Source: Thereva unica
Lineage: Eukaryota > Arthropoda > Insecta > Diptera > Therevidae
Reading direction: 5' to 3'
Assembly (NCBI GenBank): GCA_949987705.1
Contig: OX465281.1
Coordinates: forward strand, 242,007,143-242,071,142
DNA length: 64,000 bases
The stretch's first letter is position 1; each line of letters begins with the position of its first letter. The notes beneath the pieces were generated by a model. That model ran no database searches, had not been told where the DNA came from, and saw nothing but the letters and a program-made list of their open reading frames with translations. Made by a program: the position numbers and the translations under genes. This document shows, piece after piece, positions 1-8,094 of this stretch.

Positions 1-353
1 GTGTGTCCTCTTTGTGGATGATTTCTTGATTATAATGACCTCTTGATTTATAATGACCAAATCCCTAACAGGATTTTTGATGATTACTTATACAATATTC
101 AAATTCAAATACAGACTTATGGATGAACCAGTATCAGTGGGCTATTTTCTAGAGAGATTTTTAGAGATGAACTCTACGCGTACAACTCTGTATACTTGCT
201 CATTATAATAATAATTATAACAAACAGGTTAATAATAGGGTACCAAATGTCCACTTAGGTCGATTATTCCCCACCTAGCGGTCGGTGCACCTCCTTGTCC
301 TCTTGGTAGTTTGGTACTGTTGGTGTCATGGCCTTTGTCGGCTGATTAGGGGG

Positions 354-388
354 ATTCACTTGTTTCAAGAGGCATAACACTCCAACAA
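354..388 (+). repeat. Dispersed LINE/SINE tail motif, copy A
   Basis: The stretch reads TTGTTTCAAGAGGCATAACA followed by CTCCAACAA. Nearly the same motif occurs in reverse orientation at 10456-10500, downstream of a LINE reverse transcriptase end, and at 52384-52432, inside a tRNA-derived SINE. The flanks TTGTT and AACAA could pair. Nothing else is seen in the first 500 bases. It is read as a fragment of a retroelement 3' region. Confidence 0.45.
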
Positions 389-499
389 TACTGTCTACCG
401 CTATCCCTGACGTTTGTGACCCACCCGGCTGCTAAAAAATGAACTCCTACAACATCCAAGAGTGCAAACGCGAGTCTCACTGCCTCGGGTCTTATAAGA

Positions 500-1015
500 T
501 CTGCAAAGGGTCTTATAAGATCTTTACCCTGTCTTAGACCTGGGACTGACTCCCAATAAACTAGGTTTAGTCCCTAATCCACTCCTCTACCAGGGACTTG
601 GAGGTGGACCAAGAGATGCCACAGAAGGATTCTGGGCCCTGGACTAACGTCTCAGACCCCTCAGCAGCCTCATTCCCCTCGATACCCCAGCAGAGGGAGA
701 CCTCATTTCTTCTGGCCAGGCTCTGGAGTACGTCAAAACACCCTGCTACTATTTTGGAAGAAAACTTCCACGTTGAGAGTGCCTTGATCGTAGCTTGGCT
801 GTCAGAAAATATTTTAATGTTGGCGCCTTTCAAACCATTCTCAAGGTTGAACCTAGCGCAGGTTGAAATGGCATGTATTTCAGTCTGGAAAACAGAGGGC
901 TACTTACCTATTGCAATCAAGACCTTGGAGCTGGGTCCTGCGACACCGACCCCTGTGACATGTTCCATCCTAGACCCGTCAGTAAACCAGTGCAGATGTT
1001 TTGGATTCCCAGGAA
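500..1015 (-). mobile_element. Non-LTR retrotransposon fragment, RNase H domain
   Basis: Read on the minus strand, the segment gives pieces of a LINE RNase H. FTDGSRMEHVTGVGVAG (with the first catalytic Asp) lies near 1010-940. It is followed by FQTEIHAISTCARFNLENGL, then IFSDSQATIKALS near 810-780, then EVSLCWGIEGNEAAE. The VPGH motif that normally precedes GIEGNE has been lost by a short deletion. The domain order is that of elements whose RNase H follows the reverse transcriptase. It is a dead copy with frame breaks. No recognisable reverse transcriptase is seen upstream (1100-2100). Confidence 0.75.
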
Positions 1016-1099
1016 GAATAAGTTCCTCCCACTAAGAACGATCCGGGATAATCGCTCTGAATTTCCTTTGGAACCGCAGTTCACTAACCATATAGTCAA

Positions 1100-2600
1100 A
1101 TAAGCGGCAAATGGAAATGTTTGGGATATTGTTAAGGATATTCAGGTGCCCTTTGACCGTATAGGGCCAGTTGGATGAAATCTGAAGTCTGAAGGCACTT
1201 ATGGCGGCGGATTTCCATGAAGAGATGCAAAGGGGTCAATCCAATGATTGCCTCCATTGCAGCTGTGGAACAGGTCCGCGTTGGACCTGGCAAGCGAGCC
1301 GTTGCAGTTGTTTCACTTTAAGATCGACGTAACCTGTTTAGTCTTGGCCACAAAACTATAGCGGCATAAGTCACAAGTTGAACGATCGTATTGTACATCC
1401 AGTACATCATTTGTGGTGTAAGATCCCATGTCTTACCCAGAAGCTGGCTATAAGCCACCACAAAAAAAGTAAAACTGAATGCGCCACTTTTTGTGAAGGC
1501 TAAATAGGTGTAGGTATTAACATTGCTACTTTTATTCCTATTTCTGATGGAAAAGCATCTTTTTTAATTCAAGCTGAGAAAGTGAGCCAGCAACGAGCCA
1601 GCGCTATAGCCACTGTGCCCTTATAGCAACTGAAAACTACACCACACTTACTAAGGACGATTCAGTCAAAACATTAGGTATCAAATCAAAAACAGAGTGT
1701 GGTAAAAAATCATCATTTTTTAACTTTTCGTTCGCAGTGTAGGAACTGTGAATCTTTTCCAATTCGTCTTAAATTTTATACTTCTTAGTTTTTAGGCTAT
1801 TCTCATTTTTCTAGGCGAGACTTAGAATCGTGTGGCGGCCCACAGTGCTTAACAAGAATAAAGCATGATCGGAAAGAATAATGATGTGAGGAAGGCTTGC
1901 AATTTCGTTTCTTACTATGTTGTTGTGTTCCATGCAACTCGTCAGGGCTAGACTATCGCAGCATTTGGACGCCAAACGAGCTCCCGGTAATTCCAAGGCC
2001 CTCCTATCACGCTGAGGAGTTCGAGTGAGAAAGGTATTGGTAAAGCATTGCTCTTTAAAAGTCTACTGTTGCCCAGCACTACGTGAACAACTTTTTCGTA
2101 GAATTAAGGATTCGCGGGGTCAGCCAGTAAAGGCCACTTTCACAAGAAAGCAAAATGAATACAAAACTTTGTAAACTCTTTTCTAACAATTTACTGCATC
2201 AGAACGTTCCTTCCATTTTAGAATTTATTTACATAACTTACTTGTGTTAACATTCGTTGTAATTTCTAGTTTTCTATCTAGTCCCTCAAGATACACAGTA
2301 TTGGATGGCGTTGAATCTAAATTGCACACCATCTCTGTCGATTTCTTCGCGCGATCAGTTCTATCATCCGCCCTTTTCCCAATCTTTATAACATGCTTGA
2401 AAAATAGAAACAATGACAATTGGCTATGCACTGGTGCTACACTTCGATGGCTACAATTTATTTAGAAGCACTAGGTAAAAAGCTTACGCGTCCAATAAAA
2501 ATCCAATTTAAGAAAAATGTATATTATTATTATTTATCCATCACATAATATTGATTCACCTCTTAAACTAAACAAGAGACTCACTGATATCTTCTTAAAT
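1100..2600. other. Gene-poor region, probably old repeat debris
   Basis: Only short open frames without recognisable domains are present on either strand. The base composition resembles decayed transposon sequence, and the RNase H fragment ends at its left edge. No RNA gene or clear repeat could be made out. Confidence 0.4.
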
Positions 2601-2601
2601 T

Positions 2602-2826
2602 TTAGTAAATACCTCCAGGAGGGCCATTAAGTATATTAGGACATTTTCTCCCATCACATGCAACTCGAATACATATATTCCTTTTCTACGAGCTTCATTT
2701 TGATCTTCACTTAAATTTGATAGTGTTGTACTGCTGTACGCTATCTTGTGCAGTATGATGCTCGTGTTGATTGGTTAAAACCATAACAACCAGTACAACT
2801 AAAATTGTAAATAATACAGCTCTCAT
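2602..2826 (-). pseudogene. Small secreted peptide gene, frame disrupted
   Basis: The minus-strand ATG at 2826 starts MRAVLFTILVVLVVMVLTN, a clear signal-peptide-like hydrophobic stretch, then HEHHTAQDSVQQY and a stop after 39 codons. The next stretch (about 2740-2680) reads sensibly in the +1 frame as LSNLSEDQNEARRKG, with a basic RRK cleavage-like site. The last part returns to the first frame as IRVACDGRKCPNILNGPPGG, then IY and TAA at 2602-2604. It has two cysteines spaced C-x4-C. One plausible ancestor is a prepropeptide of about 75 residues with a short Cys-containing mature peptide, now broken by two compensating indels. A TATA box lies upstream at 2900-2906. The layout resembles fly immune-induced peptides, but I could not assign a family; bomanins have C-x2-C. 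It could instead be an intact gene containing an assembly error. Confidence 0.35.
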
Positions 2827-2899
2827 ATTTTGGTTATTATTTCAGGAAGTTTATTGCAAAATACTAAAACCGCAATGGTTATGTTGATTTTGAGTCCTA

Positions 2900-2906
2900 T
2901 TTTATA
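2900..2906 (-). promoter_or_regulatory. TATA box of the small peptide gene
   Basis: On the minus strand the sequence reads TATAAAA (inside GATATAAAATAGG), about 75 bases upstream of the ATG at 2826. This is the usual place for a short 5' untranslated region. The repeat-precursor gene next door has the same element at a similar distance. Confidence 0.4.
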
Positions 2907-3412
2907 TCATAGCCAAAACAATTTCACTACTCATAAATTAGACTTTTACTAGGTCTCAATAATATAAAATCACGAGTTCAAAAATCGTGCTAAAATCGAT
3001 AAACAACTTCTTCCAATTGTTTGACGTATCAATATTTCTAAAACTGGTTCGTGATCTCACAAACTAACCTAAAGACTTTAAATAGCCGAAATTTATTTTT
3101 TGTTATATTTTAAAGAGGTGCACTTTTTTTATTTATTTTTATTTCACTTGTTGTTTTTAAAATTTTTTTAAGGTTGATTTTTTATCGATTCTTATCTAAC
3201 ATTTTTATTTACGTAGCTACGTATATTGTCAAAACAATATAGCAGTTTTTTAGGATCAGGAAATGGATATTACCTATGTCGTTGATAACAAATGTAAATC
3301 GAGTTTAATAGAGTAATACCAATCTTTTAACAAATAGACATAAATTCGTTTCAACACTTAAGTTTATTGTAGAGTACATGTATGTCAGTACATATGTTCC
3401 ACTCGATTAGCT

Positions 3413-3466
3413 TTAAGGCTTAGCTACTGTAGTAGAAGGATTATCATCGTCAACGGACCGCACTAC
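3413..3466 (-). other. Conserved-looking C-terminal tail beyond the TGA of the repeat precursor
   Basis: Directly after the TGA at 3467-3469 the same frame stays open for 17 codons, reading VVRSVDDDNPSTTVAKP, and ends in TAA at 3413-3415. VVRS is exactly what follows the alanine in every other repeat. The TGA therefore stands where all other copies have an Arg codon. An AATAAA signal follows on the minus strand at 3363-3368. The segment looks like the original C-terminus, cut off by a nonsense change. Confidence 0.6.
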
Positions 3467-4996
3467 TCAGGCAAAATCTGGAGTCGTCTTTTGTTTAACC
3501 TGTGGATTATCCGCAGCACGCACAATTCTCAAAGATTCTGGATATTGTGTTGGATCATTCTGAGCAGACCGAACCACTCTAGCAAAATCCGGAGTCGTCT
3601 TTTGCTTAACCTGTGGATTATCCGCAGCACGAACAATTCTCAAAGATTCTGGATATTGTGTTGGATCGTTCTGAGCAGACCGAACCACTCTAGCGAAATC
3701 CGGAGTCGTCTTTTGCTTAACCTGTGGATTATCCGCAGCACGCACAATTCTCAAAGATTCTGGATATTGTGTTGGATCGTTCTGAGCAGACCGAACCACT
3801 CTAGCGAAATCCGGAGTCGTCTTTTGCTTAACCTGTGGATTATCCGCAGCACGCACAATTCTCAAAGATTCTGGATATTGTGTTGGATCGTTCTGAGCAG
3901 ACCGAACCACTCTAGCAAAATCTGGAGTCGGCTTTTGCTTAACCTGTGGATTATCCGCAGCACGCACAATTCTCAAAGATTCTGGATATTGTGTTGGATC
4001 GTTCTGAGCAGACCGAACCACTCTAGCGAAATCCGGAGTCGTCTTTTGCTTAACCTGTGGATTATCCGCAGCACGAACAATTCTCAAAGATTCTGGATAT
4101 TGTGTTGGATCGTTCTGAGCAGACCGAACCACTCTAGCAAAATCTGGAGTCGGCTTTTGCTTAACCTGTGGATTATCCGCAGCACGCACAATTCTCAAAG
4201 ATTCTGGATATTGTGTTGGATCGTTCTGAGCAGACCGAACCACTCTAGCGAAATCCGGAGTCGTCTTTTGCTTAACCTGTGGATTATCCGCAGCACGAAC
4301 AATTCTCAAAGATTCTGGATATTGTGTTGGATCGTTCTGAGCAGACCGAACCACTCTAGCGAAATCCGGAGTCGTCTTTTGCTTAACCTGTGGATTATCC
4401 GCAGCACGCACAATTCTCAAAGATTCTGGATATTGTGTTGGATCGTTCTGAGCAGACCGAACCACTCTAGCAAAATCTGGAGTCGGCTTTTGCTTAACCT
4501 GTGGATTATCCGCAGCACGCACAATTCTCAAAGATTCTGGATATTGTGTTGGATCATTCTGAGCAGACCGAACCACTCTAGCGAAATCCGGAGTCGTCTT
4601 TTGCTTAACCTGTGGATTATCCGCAGCACGAACAATTCTCAAAGATTCTGGATATTGTGTTGGATCGTTCTGAGCAGACCGAACCACTCTAGCGAAATCC
4701 GGAGTCGTCTTTTGCTTAACCTGTGGATTATCCGCAGCACGCACAATTCTCAAAGATTCTGGATATTGTGTTGGATCGTTCTGAGCAGACCGAACCACTC
4801 TAGCAAAATCCGGAGTCGTCTTTTGCTTAACCTGTGGATTGTCCACAGCACGCACAATTCTCAAAGATTCTGGATATTGCGGTGTTGGATTATTAGTAAC
4901 ATCGTCATCAATTACGAGTAAAAACTGCTTCTGTGACACTGACTGCACTACTACTACTAAAACAGTAAAAGTGATTAATAAACCGAAACCTTTCAT
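3467..4996 (-). CDS. Secreted tandem-repeat precursor, 13 x 37 residues with RxxR sites
   Basis: The start MKGFGLLITFTVLVVVVQS is a typical signal peptide, probably cleaved near residue 21. After a short acidic leader (VIDDDVTNNP, residues 28-37) come thirteen copies of a 37-residue unit. Eleven are full length; the first is slightly diverged (AVDN for AADN) and the last is cut short. Each unit alternates the blocks SAQNDPTQYPESL and AADNPQVKQKTTPDFA (some copies KPTPDFA). The blocks are separated by RIVR and RVVR, which fit the minimal furin motif RxxR. If cut there, the protein would release about a dozen each of a 13-residue and a 16-residue peptide. Neither is strongly cationic or has a Gly for amidation, so a classical cationic antimicrobial or amidated neuropeptide is not obvious. 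Proline-rich immune precursors of insects (apidaecin, lebocin, Baramicin types) share the layout, not the sequence. A salivary or structural secreted repeat protein is the alternative. Coding is well supported; function is unknown. Confidence 0.8.
   Translation of the reverse strand: MKGFGLLITFTVLVVVVQSVSQKQFLLVIDDDVTNNPTPQYPESLRIVRAVDNPQVKQKTTPDFARVVRSAQNDPTQYPESLRIVRAADNPQVKQKTTPDFARVVRSAQNDPTQYPESLRIVRAADNPQVKQKTTPDFARVVRSAQNDPTQYPESLRIVRAADNPQVKQKPTPDFARVVRSAQNDPTQYPESLRIVRAADNPQVKQKTTPDFARVVRSAQNDPTQYPESLRIVRAADNPQVKQKTTPDFARVVRSAQNDPTQYPESLRIVRAADNPQVKQKPTPDFARVVRSAQNDPTQYPESLRIVRAADNPQVKQKTTPDFARVVRSAQNDPTQYPESLRIVRAADNPQVKQKPTPDFARVVRSAQNDPTQYPESLRIVRAADNPQVKQKTTPDFARVVRSAQNDPTQYPESLRIVRAADNPQVKQKTTPDFARVVRSAQNDPTQYPESLRIVRAADNPQVKQKTTPDFARVVRSAQNDPTQYPESLRIVRAADNPQVKQKTTPDFA
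3470..4879 (-). repeat. Tandem array of 111-bp units encoding the repeats
   Basis: Thirteen head-to-tail copies of a 111-base unit differ at only a few sites. Read on the plus strand, a silent difference (CACGCAC or CACGAAC) and a linked pair (AAAATCTGGAGTCGGC or GAAATCCGGAGTCGTC) are shuffled between copies in a mosaic order. The two end copies carry the most private changes. This is the pattern left by unequal crossing-over and conversion within the array. Because the unit is a multiple of three, the opposite strand is also open throughout. Confidence 0.95.
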
Positions 4997-5044
4997 CTTC
5001 CACTTTTAATTTAACCAATATTTTTCGAATGCTGCTGAAAGAAC

Positions 5045-5080
5045 TCTGATTGTTCGTAATCTTTGAATCTCGTTTTATAT
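5045..5080 (-). promoter_or_regulatory. Core promoter of the repeat precursor
   Basis: The minus strand has TATAAAA at 5079-5073. About 28 bases further on is AATCAGAG (5051-5044), an initiator-like TCA. This leaves a 5' untranslated region of about 50 bases before the ATG at 4996. A GGAAATTTC stretch at 5090-5098 resembles half of a Rel/NF-kB site but is weak. The TATA-initiator spacing is standard for an inducible insect gene. Confidence 0.5.
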
Positions 5081-5099
5081 CAAATCATTGGAAATTTCT

Positions 5100-6320
5100 T
5101 TAATGTACACAAGTAAGGATTATTCTAGATCTGCATGAGTAGTTTAGGTTCAGGATTTTTTTTTAAATCGGAAGTTTAAAAACTCGTTTTTATCAAATAT
5201 AATAATTTGTTATTACTGAAATCAATTTAGAAATATTTGATTTGTAAATATTTATTGCATAACTGGTTTAAAAGGTTTCAGTTTACAGATGGTGCATCTT
5301 GTTTTATAACCTTGAATTTAATTTGATCTAAGACATCACAAATTTTAATATAAAAGTTTCCGCTTAAAGTCAGGTGTCAAGAAGATTGATATTCATTAGC
5401 TGTTTTAGTAATAAATTTCTTAAAGAAACGTCAATTTTGAAGCTCTTAATATTCATCTTGGAAAATACCGATATGTTTCTATAATATTTATTTAGAAATT
5501 AAAAATAGACAAATGGGGAATAAATTTTCAGAAATATCAAATCATTCAAAATAAGTTCTTAAGCTGCGAATACATTTGAAAACAAATTTTCGCAAGTTGT
5601 TATCAGAAATCAAATTTGCTAGTGTCATTTTTACAACTTTGGAGAACTCTCGCAGGGTGCCATCAAAGATTGCGCCCTGGATTGTGTCCTATCTCTGAAA
5701 CCCCTCAGCAGAAACAGCAAATGCTACCCTGATGTGGATTCCGGGCCACGAATCAATCTAAATTTTTTCATCACATGTCTCCTAGCGATCTTGTTTGTTT
5801 TTGTCAATCCAATATTGCAGAAATGAATTAAAGCAGATGTTTGCGCTGAATGTAGTTCCTTTACCTTGTAGTCGGACATTCCACTCTCCCAATTCCGGCT
5901 AAGTACATACATATTTACTAATACCACATTTTCACCATATTCATTAAAAGCGTTTAATATTTAATTTTTGAATGTTTCTTCTGTCTTTGGGAATAAAATT
6001 TTAAAGTGCTCCGGCTTTCATTTTCACTCTTATAGTTAGTTACACCATTTATAACTCAAGAACTCCTGGACCGATTTTTGTGATTTTTGGTTTATTAGAT
6101 TTATCTCCGACCCGAATAATACAATAACTAATAAAACATTAGAATATTCACGAAAGAAAAATTTATGAAGAAAATTCGTATGGGACAGTTTTTTGATGAT
6201 ATCAGGAGAACGGATTGACTAATTACGATGAATTTCGTTCTTTGTTGTTCCTCTCGGCTTTGAGAAGTTTGCTCGCGCATTGAAAAAGTAAGAAAATAAG
6301 CAATTGCTTCTTCTAGGATA
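5100..6320. other. Gene-poor AT-rich stretch
   Basis: No coding frame, RNA gene or repeat with recognisable ends could be supported here. A few G+C-richer patches (5640-5760, 6050-6120) look like old repeats. Confidence 0.4.
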
Positions 6321-6329
6321 CCGGCTACG

Positions 6330-6925
6330 TTGCTAGAAAAACGACGAATGTCTCATTCAGCGTTGAAATTGCCGTTAAACATTCAAACGACTGAAACCCC
6401 GACATCCAACATTGCGAAACACTCAGCAATGGCCAAAGTGCTGGTTGCAAGTAAAATCATCATCTGGGATAAATGTACAATAGCGCACAAACGTGCATTG
6501 GAAGCACTCAATCGAACTATGAAAGATCTTCTCAGTGACTGAAGATGTTCTGGAGACGGAATGACTGACTGTCTGGAGATTTCCGCCCAACACTACCAGT
6601 CTATCCAAGACCGACTGCTGCCGATGAAATAAACCTTTGCCTTAAATCAACGACTCTGTGGCGCTATGTGAAGAAGCTTCAGGTGACGCAAACTTGCTAG
6701 TTGCCTTACCAAACGATCTCCAAGCAATTGCTGACTATCGGTAACACAGGAACACGGCTGTCGAAGAATCAAACGGATGGATTTCGTTTCCAATTGCAAT
6801 TTCGTCTCATAGAAGGACGAGGTCACCAGCAAAGTATTCCGGAACATTATTGCTAACCACAAAAATCCCACTGTGTTGAGTGCACGAGCAATTCTTCCGG
6901 CAAAGAACAAAGATATGGATCACTT
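6330..6925 (+). mobile_element. Helitron helicase fragment (PIF1-like)
   Basis: Plus-strand frames give VLVASKIIIWDKCTIAHKRALEALNRTMKD, matching the Walker-B region of Helitron PIF1-type helicases (usually IWDE.TMAHK..LEALDRT). They continue in a shifted frame with LWRYVKKLQVTQ, then PEHY, NHKNPTVLSARAILPAKNKD near 6855-6915, again in the helicase order. The acidic residue after IWD is changed to K, and several frameshifts and stops interrupt it, so it is dead. No 5'-TC or CTRR-3' ends of the element could be recognised. Confidence 0.65.
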
Positions 6926-8090
6926 CAGCTTCACAATTTCATATCATATTATTGGTCCATTGCATTCCTTAAAATCTGTCGACAGTGTAACAAACGAATA
7001 TGAAGCAACCAACTATCCAACTGAATTTTTAAACTCATTAGATCTGCCTGGCTTGCCACCTTGCGCAACCTTTTGTACAAATATCATGCATTTTACTCGT
7101 ATTCTTCACCTTTTTAGCTTTTGGTTGCGCAACTATGATTGTAGTATCAAAATTGCCTAAAATTTTATAGGAAAAGAGTGTTGCACGAACAAAGGTTGTG
7201 TTGTGTGGACAAACCATAAAAGTTCAAATGTAATGTTCATCGTATGTTTCTCCAGCACCCCAGGCTCCTGTTCACCCTGCCTATTGTAAGAAAAGATAGA
7301 CTAGAAACAAAGTTACAACAAAGTAATACCACTTTACCAGGGAAAATCGGAAATATTTAATTGTGAAATAGGCACAAATATTGAACACAAACAAGATCAT
7401 TTAAAACTAAACAAAACTTCTCATATTTATTGTTATTATATTTTACAATATTTCTATTCTAAAAGAAGAATCTATAATATGTTTTGATAAACAATGGTGT
7501 CTTGAGTTACAAATATGTATGCTATTCGCACTATTTGAATTTAAACCATCCAGAAGGAATTTAATTAATTTTGAAGAGCTCCGTATTACTGAAATTGTTC
7601 CTAGGTGATCTATCCTCATGAAGATCAACATGCAACATTCTTATTGTCACCGTAAAAAATAGTTAAATAAATTAAAATGTTCATTTTATACTTGTTTGTA
7701 ATTCAAATAAAACAACGAATCTTTCGCCACTAAAACTATTCTGATACTTATTTGCTTCCGTAGTCTATTTTATACCATTCCAATTGGAATTTGATTATCA
7801 ATTTTCATCTAACAAATAGAATTATAACAAGTTTGATAAACACTTTGTTATTGTCATAATTTGTTTGTAAACAATGTAAAACTGGTTCAAGAGTTTGTTT
7901 AACAAAAACATATTTCTTGATATCATTGATCTAGCTAATCTATTTATGTAGCTTAAAGATAACTCCCTTGAGGTTTATTCTATTTTTAGACTATGATTAC
8001 TACTTTACGCATATATATTTTTGGCTCCAAATTAGTTAATTATAGCAACAAAAATTCTACCTTATTTATTAAATTTTTAAATATTTATTC
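6926..8090. other. Upstream intron of stardust, no feature seen
   Basis: The sequence is AT-rich and has no coding frame that could be the PDZ body expected just upstream of the first visible stardust exon. It is most simply intron sequence between the PDZ exons, which lie outside this window, and the exon starting at 8095. Confidence 0.45.
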
Positions 8091-8094
8091 ACAG

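Noticed and set aside
598..1035. 145-codon plus-strand open frame
   Set aside because: It is the antisense of the LINE RNase H fragment, which has clear motifs on the minus strand.
2225..2431. Minus-strand 68-codon frame as another small secreted peptide
   Set aside because: The N-terminus is not a convincing signal sequence and no promoter or cleavage motifs are seen.
3470..4879. CRISPR-like array, suggested by regular repeats
   Set aside because: Units are contiguous without unique spacers and encode protein; the genome is eukaryotic.
3491..4921. A 476-codon open frame on the plus strand opposite the repeat precursor
   Set aside because: It exists because the 111-base unit is a multiple of three and lacks stops in that antisense frame. 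It has no signal peptide or sensible composition (Trp/Ile-rich), whereas the minus frame has a signal peptide, promoter and cleavage motifs.
5724..5927. Third secreted peptide gene near the repeat precursor
   Set aside because: The minus frame starting MVLVNMYVLSRNWESG has no real signal peptide, no TATA box at a proper distance, and reads into a G+C-rich repeat-like patch.
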